The notes beneath the pieces are model-generated. The model was given only the letters and a program-made list of their open reading frames with translations. It was not told where the DNA came from and searched no databases. From Pseudomonas alcaligenes (lineage in GTDB: Bacteria > Pseudomonadota > Gammaproteobacteria > Pseudomonadales > Pseudomonadaceae): a DNA stretch of 64,000 nucleotides. Below, one piece after another: positions 10,161-19,154 of the stretch (within the stretch, counting starts at the first letter, position 1; each line of letters starts with the position of its first letter). Location of the stretch: assembly GCF_014490745.1 (NCBI RefSeq), contig NZ_LZEU01000001.1, positions 1,139,501-1,203,500 of the forward strand. The letters are read 5' to 3'. The position numbers were made by a program, and so were the translations under genes.

Positions 10161-10268
10161 TAGCCCCCTCTCCCTCCGGGAGAGGGTTGGGGTGAGGGGG
10201 CTATAGGCTGCTCGGAGCAGCCTGGGAAACCCTCACCCCCGGCCCCTCTCCCAAGGGGAGAGGGGAGT
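10161..10268. repeat. Paired GC-rich extragenic repeat (REP/BIME-like), copy 1
   Basis: Two inverted arms of about 38 bp each: the first (10163-10201) is built around CCCTCTCC...GGAGAGGG and the second (10229-10266) around CCCTCACCCCCGGCCCCTC followed by its own small hairpin. The same two-arm element occurs at 61924-62024. It sits between the convergent argP and chemoreceptor genes, where it may also act as a terminator or mRNA stabiliser. Similar elements are common in Pseudomonas genomes. Confidence 0.8.
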
Positions 10269-10274
10269 CCTAGC

Positions 10275-12233
10275 CTATAGCTGGAACTGCGCCACCAGCT
10301 GTTCCTGGCTGCCGGCCACCCGGCGCAGGTGCTCGCCGCAGTCGCGGGTGTGCGCGGCGGTCTGGCGGTTCTCGCCGGTCATGTCGCTGAGCAGGTGCAT
10401 GTGCTGGTTGACCTCCTGGGTGGTGGCCGCCTGCTGCTCGGCCGCCGCGGCGATCTGGAAGGCCAGGGCATGCACGCCCTGCAGTGAATCGTCGAGATGG
10501 CCGAGGGAGCCGAGCACTGCCTGGGTCTCGTCTTCCAGGGCGCGGGCCTGCTCGGTGGCGCCCTGCATGCTGCCCTGGGCCTCGCTGGAGGATTCGCCGA
10601 GGGCGCCGACTATGGCGACGATTTCCTCGGTGGCATTGCGCGTGCGCAGGGCCAGGTTGCGTACCTCGTCGGCCACCACGGCGAAGCCGCGGCCCTGCTC
10701 GCCGGCGCGCGCCGCCTCGATGGCGGCGTTGAGGGCGAGCAGGTTGGTCTGCTCGGCGATGGCGCGGATCACCCCCAGTACCGAGCCGATCTGCTGGCTG
10801 TCGCCGGCCAGGGTCTGTACCACCTGGTCGGCCTGGCGCAGGCCGGCGAGCAACTGATCCTGGCGGCCGATCATGCGCTGCAGGGTGTCCTGCATGGCGG
10901 CAAAGGCCTGGCGCGCAGCGGCGCTGCCGTCGGCGCTCTGGCTGGCGTTGGCGGCGATCTCCTGCACGGTGGCGGACATCTGGTCGACGGCGCTGACCAC
11001 CATCTCCAGGGCTTCCTGCTGCTGGTCGAGGCGGCTGCTGGTCTGCCCGGCCGCACCGAGGATGTCACCACTGGCATCGCCCACCGCCTGGCTGGCCTGG
11101 CGCAGGCGCTCGACCACGTCACGCCAGGCCCGCGCCATCTCGTGCAGGGCCTGCATCAGCCCGCTGTGGTCGGTGCCGTCGCCGCTCAGGCGTAGCTCGC
11201 CAGCGGCCAGGCGCCGGGCCAGGGCGGCCATGTTGCTCGGTTCGCCGCCCAGCGGGCGCATCACGCTGCGGCTGATGCGCCAGGTGGCGAGTGCCACGCC
11301 GATCATGGTCAGGGCGGCGAGCAGCAGCACCTGCCACATCAGCTTGCGCACCGGGGCGAAGGCCTGATCCTGATCCATCTCGGCGATCAGGGCCCACTGC
11401 AGACCGTCCAGCTGTACCGGGACGAAGGCCTTGAGCACCGGTTGGCCATCCAGCCCGGCTTCGGCCAGGCGGCCCTGCTGGCCGGCCAGGGCCTGCTCGA
11501 TGGCGCGTCCCGGCAACGCCGTGGCAGTGCTGCTGCCGCGTTGCACCTGGTGGTCGGCGAAACGTACCGAGTCCGAGCGCAAGCGGCCGTCGGCGCCGAC
11601 CAGGTAGGTCTCGCCGGCCTCGCCCAGGCCCTGGCGAGTCTGCATCACGCTGTTCAGCGCGTTCAGCGGCAGTTCCAGCACCAGCAGCACCTGCAGCTGG
11701 TTGTCGCTGATCACCGGGGCGGCCAGCAACTGGCTGGGTTCCTGTTTGCCGTCGCCGGCGATCAGGTCGCTGATCTGCGCCTCGCCGCTGTCCAGTCCGG
11801 CGCGTACCAGGCGGCCCAGGGGCGTGTTGCGCCAGGCCGGGTCGCCGAGGTTCTGCTGGTAGTCGGCGCCGCGCTGCAGGCTGAACAGCACCTTGCCGTC
11901 ACGGTCGACCAGCTTGAGCTCGCGGTAGCCGAAGGTCTTGATGAAGTTCTCAAAGATCGGCCGGTCGTAGTTGGCGGTACTCACCAGGGCGGTGCCGTCG
12001 AGGCCGGCGTAGCTGGTGCCGAGGTTGCTGGCCAGGGTGGCGAGCTGGTTGTGCCGCGACTGCCAGTTGTCCTGCAGCTGGCGTTGTTTGATATTCGCTA
12101 CGGCCTCCAGGGCGTTCAGGGTCTGCTCCCGGAGGGCCTGGCTGGCCTGCAGGTAGACCGTGAAGGCCATCGCCAACACTGGAATTAGACCGATCAGCAG
12201 GAAACTGATCGCAAGCTTTAAGCGCAACGGCAT
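10275..12233 (-). CDS. Methyl-accepting chemotaxis protein with Cache-type sensor
   Basis: Transmembrane chemoreceptor controlling CheA kinase. In 652 residues: signal-anchor helix at about 7-27, a large periplasmic region to about 280 of double-Cache type, second transmembrane helix at about 284-303, HAMP, and a long cytoplasmic coiled coil. The invariant hairpin tip [20 protein letters not shown] lies near residues 490-512 and is perfectly conserved. The ligand is unknown. No che genes are nearby, so it is a dispersed receptor. ATG at 12233 is the only start giving a proper signal anchor. It ends within 10 bp of the paired repeat that separates it from argP. Confidence 0.93.
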   Translation of the reverse strand: MPLRLKLAISFLLIGLIPVLAMAFTVYLQASQALREQTLNALEAVANIKQRQLQDNWQSRHNQLATLASNLGTSYAGLDGTALVSTANYDRPIFENFIKTFGYRELKLVDRDGKVLFSLQRGADYQQNLGDPAWRNTPLGRLVRAGLDSGEAQISDLIAGDGKQEPSQLLAAPVISDNQLQVLLVLELPLNALNSVMQTRQGLGEAGETYLVGADGRLRSDSVRFADHQVQRGSSTATALPGRAIEQALAGQQGRLAEAGLDGQPVLKAFVPVQLDGLQWALIAEMDQDQAFAPVRKLMWQVLLLAALTMIGVALATWRISRSVMRPLGGEPSNMAALARRLAAGELRLSGDGTDHSGLMQALHEMARAWRDVVERLRQASQAVGDASGDILGAAGQTSSRLDQQQEALEMVVSAVDQMSATVQEIAANASQSADGSAAARQAFAAMQDTLQRMIGRQDQLLAGLRQADQVVQTLAGDSQQIGSVLGVIRAIAEQTNLLALNAAIEAARAGEQGRGFAVVADEVRNLALRTRNATEEIVAIVGALGESSSEAQGSMQGATEQARALEDETQAVLGSLGHLDDSLQGVHALAFQIAAAAEQQAATTQEVNQHMHLLSDMTGENRQTAAHTRDCGEHLRRVAGSQEQLVAQFQL

Positions 12234-12435
12234 GTCCTGCGACTCCGCGGGTAGATGGGTGACAAAAGGTTGGAAGCGTCAAATATTTTGCAAGAAGCGT
12301 GCAAAGTAATTAACGAGTGTCAAAAAAAGTGATCACCTGGTCTGCAAAGCCGCCATTCTGGCCGCCTGGGCAACACCCGGCTGCCGCGCTGGCTGCTAGG
12401 CTCGCAGGCACAACAAGAACGCGGGGAGCGGGTGG

Positions 12436-13425
12436 ATGAAGATTCTGGTAACAGGGGCGAGCGGTTTCATCGGCGGGCGTTTCGCCCGTTTCGCCCTGGA
12501 GCAGGGCCTGTCGGTGCGCATCAACGGCCGCCGTCCGGAGGCGGTGGTACACCTGACCAAACGTGGTGCGGAATTCGTCCAGGGCGACCTGTCCGACACC
12601 AATCTGGTGCACCAGCTATGCCGCGACGTGGAGATGGTGGTGCATTGCGCCGGCGCGGTCGGCACCTGGGGCACCCGCGAGCACTTCCACAACGGCAACG
12701 TGGTGCTGACCCAGAACGTCATCGAGGGCTGCCTGGGGCAGAAGGTGCGGCGCCTGGTGCACCTGTCCTCGCCGTCGGTGTACTTCGACGGCCAGTCGCA
12801 TGTCGGCCTCAAGGAAGAGCAGGTGCCGAAGAAGTTCGTCGACTACTACGGCTCGACCAAGTTTCTCGCCGAGCAGAAGGTCTTCGAGGCCCAGGAGTTC
12901 GGCCTGGAAGTGATCGCCCTGCGCCCGCGTTTCGTCACCGGCGCCGGCGATACCAGCATCTTCCCGCGGCTGATCGAGATGCAGCGCAAGGGCCGCCTGA
13001 TGGTGATCGGCAACGGTCTGAACAAGGTCGACTTCACCAGCATGCAGAACCTCAACGACGCCCTGTTCAGCAGCCTGCTGGCGGCCGGGCCGGCGCTGGG
13101 CAAGGTGTACAACATCAGCAATGGCGCGCCAGTGCCGCTATGGGACGTGGTCAACTTCGTGCTGCGCCAGTTCGACCTGCCGCCGGTGAGCAAGCACATG
13201 CCCTATGGCCTGGCCTATGCGGCGGCGACCCTCAACGAGAGCATCTGCAAGCTGCTGCCCGGGCGCCCCGAGCCGGGTCTGTTCCGCCTCGGCGTGGCAG
13301 TGATGGCGCGCGACTTCTCCCTGGATATCAGCCGCGCCCGCCAGTACCTGGACTACGACCCGCAGGTCAGCGTGTGGACGGCGCTGGAAGAGTTCTGTGC
13401 CTGGTGGAAGGTGCAGGGGCGCTGA
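12436..13425 (+). CDS. NAD(P)-dependent epimerase/dehydratase (extended SDR, 3beta-HSD-like)
   Basis: Rossmann-fold oxidoreductase of the extended short-chain dehydrogenase class, 329 residues. The nucleotide-binding TGASGFIGGRFA lies at residues 6-17, and the catalytic YxxxK is visible as YYGSTKFLAE (about 136-145), with a conserved RPRFVTGAGDTSIFPRLIE stretch afterwards. That stretch and the short C-terminal domain resemble 3beta-hydroxysteroid dehydrogenase/sterol-type enzymes, but the substrate is not known. GGGGAG precedes the ATG. The gene is followed 140 bp later by leucine dehydrogenase; a role with the branched-chain acid cluster is possible but not shown. Confidence 0.82.
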   Translation: MKILVTGASGFIGGRFARFALEQGLSVRINGRRPEAVVHLTKRGAEFVQGDLSDTNLVHQLCRDVEMVVHCAGAVGTWGTREHFHNGNVVLTQNVIEGCLGQKVRRLVHLSSPSVYFDGQSHVGLKEEQVPKKFVDYYGSTKFLAEQKVFEAQEFGLEVIALRPRFVTGAGDTSIFPRLIEMQRKGRLMVIGNGLNKVDFTSMQNLNDALFSSLLAAGPALGKVYNISNGAPVPLWDVVNFVLRQFDLPPVSKHMPYGLAYAAATLNESICKLLPGRPEPGLFRLGVAVMARDFSLDISRARQYLDYDPQVSVWTALEEFCAWWKVQGR

Positions 13426-13567
13426 GGCCCATGCTCCTGGCCGGCTAGTCCGGGCGAGGGGCAACCTCCGGCGGCGGTTATCAGCTGGGCCGGGCTTATA
13501 CCCAGTCAACCCAGCCAGCCGCAGCGGGCGACCTATACTGGCCCTTAAAGCCAGCGAGGAAGTCCGC

Positions 13568-14590
13568 ATGTTCGCCATGATGGAAAACGCCCGGCTCGAA
13601 GCCCTGCACCTGGCGCAGGATCCCGCCACCGGCCTCAAGGCCATCATCGCCATCCATAACAGCCGCTTCGGCCCGGCGCTGGGTGGCTGCCGCTACCTGG
13701 CCTATCCCGATACCGACAGCGCTGTGCGCGACGCCATCCGCCTGGCCCAGGGCATGAGCTACAAGGCCGCGCTGGCCGGTCTGGAGCAGGGCGGCGGCAA
13801 GGCGGTGCTGATCCGCCCGGCGCATGTCGACAACCGCGGCGCGCTGTTCGAGGCCTTCGGCCGCATGATCGAGTCGCTGAACGGCGCCTACATCACCGCA
13901 GTGGACAGCGGCACCTCCAGCGCCGACATGGACTGCATCGCCCAGCACACCCGCCACGTCACCAGCACCACAGCCGCCGGCGACCCCTCACCGCACACGG
14001 CCATGGGCGTCTATGCCGGCATCCGCGCCACCGCCCTGGCGCGCCTCGGCAGCGACGACCTCGACGGCTTGCGCGTGGCTGTGCAGGGCCTGGGCAATGT
14101 CGGCTATGCCCTGGCCGAGCAACTGGCCGCCGCCGGGGTGGAACTGTTCGTCAGCGACCTCGACCCCGGCCGTGTGCAGCTGGCGGTCGAGCAGCTCGGT
14201 GCCCAGCCGGTCAGCAGCGAGGCGCTGCTCGGCACCCCCTGCGACATCCTTGCACCCTGCGGCCTGGGTGGCGTGCTCAACGCGCAGACGGTCGGCGAAC
14301 TGCACTGCGCGGCGGTGGCCGGGGCGGCCAACAACCAGTTGGCCAGCGCCGAAATTGCCGACGAGCTGGAGCAGCGCGGCATCCTCTATGCGCCGGATTA
14401 CGTGATCAATTCCGGCGGGCTGATCTACGTCGCGCTCAAGCACCGTGAGCAACCCCTCACGGCGATCACTGCGCACCTGGCGAAGATCGGAATGCGCTTG
14501 ACCGAGATATATGCCCACGCGCAGGCTGACAAACGTTCACCGGCGCGCGTCGCCGATGCGCTGGCCGAACGCCTGCTTTACGGCAGCTAA
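13568..14590 (+). CDS. ldh: Leucine dehydrogenase (Glu/Leu/Phe/Val dehydrogenase family)
   Basis: NAD-dependent oxidative deaminase converting leucine, valine or isoleucine to the 2-oxoacid and ammonia. The 340-residue length fits leucine rather than glutamate dehydrogenases. Substrate and catalytic lysines appear in QGMSYKAALAG (K66) and GGGKAVL (K78), close to the K68/K80 pair known in Bacillus enzymes; the Rossmann motif is GLGNVG. The ATG at 13568 follows a GAGGAAG ribosome-binding site. It stands just ahead of E1alpha/E1beta/E2 genes, so its products probably feed that 2-oxoacid dehydrogenase. A CCTATACT -10-like element lies about 35 bp upstream. Confidence 0.9.
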   Translation: MFAMMENARLEALHLAQDPATGLKAIIAIHNSRFGPALGGCRYLAYPDTDSAVRDAIRLAQGMSYKAALAGLEQGGGKAVLIRPAHVDNRGALFEAFGRMIESLNGAYITAVDSGTSSADMDCIAQHTRHVTSTTAAGDPSPHTAMGVYAGIRATALARLGSDDLDGLRVAVQGLGNVGYALAEQLAAAGVELFVSDLDPGRVQLAVEQLGAQPVSSEALLGTPCDILAPCGLGGVLNAQTVGELHCAAVAGAANNQLASAEIADELEQRGILYAPDYVINSGGLIYVALKHREQPLTAITAHLAKIGMRLTEIYAHAQADKRSPARVADALAERLLYGS

Positions 14591-14718
14591 GCCCTTACCC
14601 GGGGCGGTGCTGCCGGCAGACCGAGTGCGAACCTCGCACCCGGTCGACCCAGTCCCGCAGCCACAAGCCGCGGGGTACTTCCATCACACCTACCCGGTGT
14701 GTGACAGGAATGCTTGCC

Positions 14719-15816
14719 ATGACCCATAACAAGATCGACCTCCCGTACACCCGCTATCTAGCGCCCGACGGCCGCCTCACCGGCGAGCTCCCAGCCTGGG
14801 CCGACGACTTCAACCTGCTGACCCGCCTGTACCGGCAAATGGTGCTGACCCGCCTGTTCGACCTCAAGGCGGTGGCCCTGCAGCGCACCGGGCGCATCGG
14901 CACCTACGCCCCCACTCTCGGCCAGGAAGCCATTGGCGTGGCCATCGGCAGCCTGATGAAAGCTGAGGATGTGCTGGTGCCCTACTACCGCGACACCGGC
15001 GTGCAGCTGATGCGCGGCGTGCGCATGGAGGAAATCCTCCTCTACTGGGGCGGCGACGAGCGCGGCAGCGTCTACGTCGACCCGGCCGTGCAGCAGGACT
15101 TCCCGCTGTGCGTGCCGATCGCCACCCAGTCCCTGCATGCCTGCGGCGTGGCCACGGCGTTCAAGATCCGTGGCGAACACCGTGTTGCGGTGACCACCTG
15201 CGGCGACGGCGCCACCAGCAAGGGCGACTTCCTCGAAGCGCTCAACGTGGCCGGCACCTGGCAGCTGCCGGTGGTCTTCGTGATCAACAACAACCAGTGG
15301 GCCATCTCCACTCCGCGGCGCATCCAGAGCGGCGCGCCGAGCCTGGCGCAGAAGGCACTAGGCGCCGGCTTCCACGGCGAGCAGGTGGACGGCAACGACA
15401 TCCTCGCCGTCTACGACCGCATGCAGGTGGCGCTGGAGCGCGCGCGCCAGGGCAAGGGCCCGGTGCTGCTGGAATGCATCAGCTATCGCCTCGGCGACCA
15501 CACCACCGCCGACGACGCCACCCGCTACCGCAGCGCCGAGGAGGTGAAGAAGGCCTGGGAAGAGGAGCCGATCAAGCGCCTGCAGACCTATCTGGCCAGC
15601 CAGGGCGTGTGGGACGAAGGCCGCGAGCAGACCCTGGTCGGCGAATGCCAGGCCCTGGTGCAGCAGGCGGTGGACAACTTCGAGAGCGCCGGCACCCAAC
15701 CGGTGGAGTCGGTGCTCGACCACGTCTATGCGCAGTGGCCGGCGGCCCTGGCCGAGCAGCGCGAGATGCTGCTGGAGCGGGCGGCGCGCCGCGAGGGAGG
15801 TGCTCGCCATGAGTGA
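14719..15816 (+). CDS. pdhA: 2-Oxoacid dehydrogenase E1 component, alpha subunit
   Basis: Thiamine-diphosphate-dependent decarboxylase subunit of a pyruvate or branched-chain 2-oxoacid dehydrogenase complex; 365 residues from the ATG at 14719. The ThDP-binding motif GDGATSKGDFLEAL (from residue 162) ending in INNNQWAIS is complete, as is the SYRLGDHTTADDATRYR loop that is phosphorylated in eukaryotic E1. I chose 14719 because AGGAA lies ten bases upstream; an in-frame GTG at 14701 would add six residues. The 128-bp gap after leucine dehydrogenase has two hairpins (near 14621 and 14685). Linkage to leucine dehydrogenase favours branched-chain substrates; annotation as pyruvate dehydrogenase is conventional. 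Confidence 0.88.
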   Translation: MTHNKIDLPYTRYLAPDGRLTGELPAWADDFNLLTRLYRQMVLTRLFDLKAVALQRTGRIGTYAPTLGQEAIGVAIGSLMKAEDVLVPYYRDTGVQLMRGVRMEEILLYWGGDERGSVYVDPAVQQDFPLCVPIATQSLHACGVATAFKIRGEHRVAVTTCGDGATSKGDFLEALNVAGTWQLPVVFVINNNQWAISTPRRIQSGAPSLAQKALGAGFHGEQVDGNDILAVYDRMQVALERARQGKGPVLLECISYRLGDHTTADDATRYRSAEEVKKAWEEEPIKRLQTYLASQGVWDEGREQTLVGECQALVQQAVDNFESAGTQPVESVLDHVYAQWPAALAEQREMLLERAARREGGARHE

Positions 15817-16798
15817 AGTGAAGAAGTACGCCCTGCTCGATGCGGTCAACCTGGCTCTGCACCGGGCCATGAGCGAGGACGCCAACGTGGTGGTGCTCGG
15901 CGAGGACGTCGGCGTCAACGGCGGGGTGTTCCGCGCTACTGCCGGGCTGCGCGACACCTTCGGCTTCAAGCGGGTGATCGACACGCCGCTGGCCGAGACC
16001 ATGATCACCGGCCTGTCGGTGGGCATGGCCGCGCAAGGCCTGAAACCGGTGATGGAAATCCAGTTCCTCGGCTTCGTCTTCGCCGCCATGGAGCACCTGG
16101 TGACCCACGCCGCCCGCCTGCGCAACCGCACCCGCGGGCGCCTGAGCTGCCCGCTGGTGCTGCGCAGCCCGATGGGCGCCGGCATCCGCGCGCCGGAGCA
16201 CCACAGCGAAAGCACCGAGGCGCTGTTCGCCCATGTGCCGGGGCTGCGCGTGGTCATCCCGTCCTCGCCGGCGCGCGCCTATGGCCTGCTGCTGGCGGCC
16301 ATCGATGATCCCGATCCGGTGATCTTCCTCGAGCCGACCCGGCTGTACCGGATGAACCCGCAGCCGCTGGTCGACGATGGCAAGCGCCTGCCGCTGGACA
16401 GCTGCTTCACCCTGCGCGAAGGCAGTGACATCACCCTGATCAGCTGGGGCGCCAGCGTGCACGAGACCCTGCAGGCGGCCGACCGCCTGGCTGAGCAGGG
16501 GGTGTCCGCCGAGGTGATCGACGTCGCCTGCGTCAAGCCGCTGGATCTCGACACCCTCGAGGCCTCGGTACGCAAGACCGGGCGCTGCGTGATCGTGCAC
16601 GAGGCGCCGAAGTCCTGCGGGGTTGGCGCGGAGATCGCCGCCAGCCTGTACGAGCGCGCCTTGCTCGACCTGCAGGCGCCGATCCAGCGGGTCGCCGCAC
16701 CGGATATCCCGCCGCCCCTGTACCGCCTGGAGCAGCTGTATATCCCCGGCGTCGAGGACATCCTCGCGGCCTGCGACAGCACCCTCAACTACGCCTGA
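15809..16798 (+). CDS. pdhB: 2-Oxoacid dehydrogenase E1 component, beta subunit
   Basis: Transketolase-like pyrimidine-binding subunit that completes the alpha2beta2 E1 enzyme. The 329-residue product has the family's EDVGVNGGVFRAT (about residue 31), TPLAETMITGLSVGMA and MGAGIRAPEHHSES motifs, and the C-terminal transketolase domain with the HEAPKSCGVGAEIAA segment. It overlaps the alpha gene by 8 bp; GGGAGG precedes the ATG at 15809. The alpha and beta genes are therefore tightly coupled. Confidence 0.9.
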   Translation: MSEVKKYALLDAVNLALHRAMSEDANVVVLGEDVGVNGGVFRATAGLRDTFGFKRVIDTPLAETMITGLSVGMAAQGLKPVMEIQFLGFVFAAMEHLVTHAARLRNRTRGRLSCPLVLRSPMGAGIRAPEHHSESTEALFAHVPGLRVVIPSSPARAYGLLLAAIDDPDPVIFLEPTRLYRMNPQPLVDDGKRLPLDSCFTLREGSDITLISWGASVHETLQAADRLAEQGVSAEVIDVACVKPLDLDTLEASVRKTGRCVIVHEAPKSCGVGAEIAASLYERALLDLQAPIQRVAAPDIPPPLYRLEQLYIPGVEDILAACDSTLNYA

Positions 16799-16804
16799 CA
16801 TTTC

Positions 16805-16856
16805 CGTAGGGCGGGCAACGCCCGCGTGTTGAGCCGCGGGTTGCACCCGCCCTACG
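16805..16856. repeat. Inverted-repeat element between E1beta and E2
   Basis: Two inverted arms starting CGTAGGGCGGGC (16805-16826) and ending CACCCGCCCTACG (16835-16856) can fold into a long hairpin. The right arm, read on the opposite strand, matches the element at 3757-3777. It lies inside the operon, just before the E2 ribosome-binding site, and so may lower E2 translation or stabilise the upstream mRNA. Confidence 0.75.
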
Positions 16857-16878
16857 CAAGCAGAATCGGAGAACAACA

Positions 16879-17988
16879 ATGAAATACTTCAAATTGCCCG
16901 ACCTGGGCGAAGGCCTGCAGGAAGCCGAGATCGTCGAGTGGCACGTCAAGGCCGGCGACACGGTGAAGACCGACCAGCTGCTGGTGTCGGTGGAAACCGC
17001 CAAGGCCATAGTCGATATCCCGGCGCCCTATGACGGGGTGGTGAGCAAGACCTTCGGCGGCGAGGGCGACATCCTGCATGTCGGCGAGCCGCTGCTGGCC
17101 TACGAAGGCGAGGAAGACGCCGGCACCGTGGTCGGGCGCCTGGAAGGCGGCCATGCCAAGCAGGAGGACAGCTTCTTCGTCGGTGCCGCGCCATCCACCC
17201 GCGAACACCTGGCGCCGCGTGCCACCCCGGCGGTACGCCAGCTGGCGCGCAAGCTCGGTGTCGAACTGGCCGGCCTGAGCGGCAGCGGCGCCGATGGCCT
17301 GGTCACCAGCGCCGATGTGGAAGCAGCGGCACAGACCGCGCGTGACAAGTTCGGTGGCGAGCGCCTGCGCGGGGTACGCCGCAGCATGGCGATCAACATG
17401 GCCAAGTCCCACGCCGAAGTGGTGCCGGTGACCATCTACGGCGACGCCGACCTGCACCGCTGGGGCAGTGCGCGCGACCCGTTGATCCGCCTGGCCAAGG
17501 CCATCGCCCATGCCTGCACGGTGGAGCCGGTGCTCAACAGCTGGTTCGACGGCAAGGGGCCGTCGATCCGCCAGCACGACAAGCTCGACCTGGGGATAGC
17601 CGTGGACACCCCGGACGGCCTGTTCGTGCCGGTGCTGCGCAATGTCGGCGAGCGCACTGCGGAAGACCTCAAGGAGGGCATGGCGCGCCTGCGCGCGGAC
17701 GTGAAGGCGCGCTCGATCCCGCCGCAGGAAATGATGGGTGCGACCATCACCCTGTCCAACTTCGGCACCCTGTTCGGCCGTTATGCCAACCCCATCGTGG
17801 TGCCGCCGCAGGTGGCGATCATCGGTGCCGGTGGCATCCGTGACGAGGTGGTGGCCTGGGACGGCAAGCCGGCGGTGCATCCGGTGCTGCCGCTGTCGCT
17901 GACCTTCGACCACCGGGCGGCCACCGGTGGCGAGGCGGCGCGCTTCCTCAAGGCACTGGTGGCGGCCCTGGAGGCGCCGCAGGAGTAA
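16879..17988 (+). CDS. pdhC: 2-Oxoacid dehydrogenase E2 (lipoyl acyltransferase)
   Basis: Dihydrolipoamide acyltransferase core of the complex, 369 residues with one lipoyl domain (1-80; lipoyl lysine K42 in VETAKAIVDI), a linker, a peripheral subunit-binding domain (about 112-150; TPAVRQLARKLGVEL) and a catalytic domain from about 160. The canonical C-terminal active-site motif HxxxDG appears as HRAATG (H345, T349, G350): the histidine is kept but the aspartate is replaced by threonine. GGAGAAC precedes the ATG. There is no E3 gene in this cluster, so lipoamide dehydrogenase must come from elsewhere in the genome. Confidence 0.88.
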   Translation: MKYFKLPDLGEGLQEAEIVEWHVKAGDTVKTDQLLVSVETAKAIVDIPAPYDGVVSKTFGGEGDILHVGEPLLAYEGEEDAGTVVGRLEGGHAKQEDSFFVGAAPSTREHLAPRATPAVRQLARKLGVELAGLSGSGADGLVTSADVEAAAQTARDKFGGERLRGVRRSMAINMAKSHAEVVPVTIYGDADLHRWGSARDPLIRLAKAIAHACTVEPVLNSWFDGKGPSIRQHDKLDLGIAVDTPDGLFVPVLRNVGERTAEDLKEGMARLRADVKARSIPPQEMMGATITLSNFGTLFGRYANPIVVPPQVAIIGAGGIRDEVVAWDGKPAVHPVLPLSLTFDHRAATGGEAARFLKALVAALEAPQE

Positions 17989-18064
17989 ACCTTTAAACAC
18001 CGTCATTACTCGCTGCGCTCGCCCTGTTCGGGCCGCCCTAATGTGCGTTCAGCGCAAGCGCTGT

Positions 18065-18120
18065 CCCGCGCAGGCGGGAATCCAGAGTGTGACGGCACCT
18101 GGGCTCCCGCCTGCGCGGGA
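18065..18120. repeat. Inverted pair of CCCGC-CAGGCGGGA palindromes
   Basis: CCCGCGCAGGCGGGA at 18065-18079 and TCCCGCCTGCGCGGGA at 18105-18120 are inverted copies of each other, and each is itself a short hairpin. They lie in the spacer between the E2 gene and its terminator. This resembles the very widespread extragenic repeats of this sequence type. Confidence 0.75.
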
Positions 18121-18149
18121 GCGACGGTCATGATTGCGCAACAAGTTAG

Positions 18150-18183
18150 CGCCCGCGGCAGTGATGCCGCGGGCGTTTTTTCA
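18150..18183 (+). terminator. Rho-independent terminator of the 2-oxoacid dehydrogenase operon
   Basis: A CGCCCGCGGCA/TGCCGCGGGCG stem with a GTGA loop followed by TTTTTT lies 160 bp after the E2 stop. It faces the convergent EamA gene. Confidence 0.9.
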
Positions 18184-18199
18184 CTTGGCTGAAATAGCG

Positions 18200-19057
18200 C
18201 TAGCGCCGTTGGCGAAACACCAGGGCCAGGCCGAGCAGAATCGCCGCCATGCCGGTCAGGCTGAGTAGCGACATGCGGTTGCCGAGGAACAGGTAGTCCA
18301 TCGCCGCCGTCACCCCCGGTACCAGGTAGAACAGGCTGGTGACGTTGACCAGATTGCCGGCGCGGATCAGCCGGTACAGCAGCAGTTGCGCCACCACCGA
18401 GATCACCAGGCCGAGCCACAGCAGCGGGATCAGGAAGTCGACCGACCACTGCACGCTGAACGGCTTGAACGGCAGCAGCAAAGCGCAAGCCGCCAGGCTC
18501 ACCGCGTACTGCAGCGGCAGGGTCTGCAGCGGTGCCTGCTGCGAGCCTTTCTGCAGGATTGCACCGAGGGTCATACAAGCCAGGGCGAGCAGGGCGAAGC
18601 CCATGCCCAGGGTGGAGAAGTGCGCCAGGCCGATGCTCTGCCACACCACCAGCACCAGGCCGAGCAGGGCCATGCCCAGGCCGAGCAGGCGGTTCAGCGG
18701 AAAGCGTCTCTCCAGCAACAGTTGGGTGAGGATCGGCTGTACGCCGAGCAGGGTGGCCAGCACGCCGGGGGTGATGCCGTGGTCGAGCGCCAGCAGGTAG
18801 CCGATGGAGTAACCGGCGATCAGCAGCAGACCGGTGCCGGCGGTACGCAGGCGCGTGCCCGGTTGTGGCAACCAGGTTCTGCTCCATAGTCCGAACAGCG
18901 CCAGGGCGCCGAGCGCCACGCTGAAGCGCAGGATCAGAAAGGCCAGGGCCGAGGAGTGGTCAAGGCCGAGGCGAGCGAAGATCGCGCCGCTGCTCCACAG
19001 CAGCACGAACAGCGTGGTCGAGGCGCAGGCGCCCCAGAAGTTCTTGTCGAAACGCAT
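18200..19057 (-). CDS. EamA/DMT-family transporter (second copy type)
   Basis: Ten-helix inner-membrane permease of the drug/metabolite transporter superfamily, 285 residues, with two EamA repeats (about 10-140 and 150-280). It differs clearly from the transporter at 7246-8088 and is not a recent duplicate. The ATG at 19057 follows AGGA seven bases upstream and gives MRFDKNFWGACASTTLFVLLWSSGA..., with the WSS motif typical of the family's first helix. The upstream 300 bp hold a palindrome and a Cys-rich small ORF in the same direction, so expression may be regulated. The substrate is unknown. Confidence 0.86.
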   Translation of the reverse strand: MRFDKNFWGACASTTLFVLLWSSGAIFARLGLDHSSALAFLILRFSVALGALALFGLWSRTWLPQPGTRLRTAGTGLLLIAGYSIGYLLALDHGITPGVLATLLGVQPILTQLLLERRFPLNRLLGLGMALLGLVLVVWQSIGLAHFSTLGMGFALLALACMTLGAILQKGSQQAPLQTLPLQYAVSLAACALLLPFKPFSVQWSVDFLIPLLWLGLVISVVAQLLLYRLIRAGNLVNVTSLFYLVPGVTAAMDYLFLGNRMSLLSLTGMAAILLGLALVFRQRR

Positions 19058-19154
19058 GTGTAAATCCTGTCGAAGGCGAAGCAGGCTTCATCGCCGCATG
19101 CAGCGGGCGAGCCCTTGGGCTCAGCGACGAAGCAGGAATAGGCCGGGTGGCCGC

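Noticed and set aside
7246..19057. The two EamA transporters as a tandem duplication
   Set aside because: Their sequences differ in almost all positions outside the fold-level hydrophobic pattern and they lie 10 kb apart.
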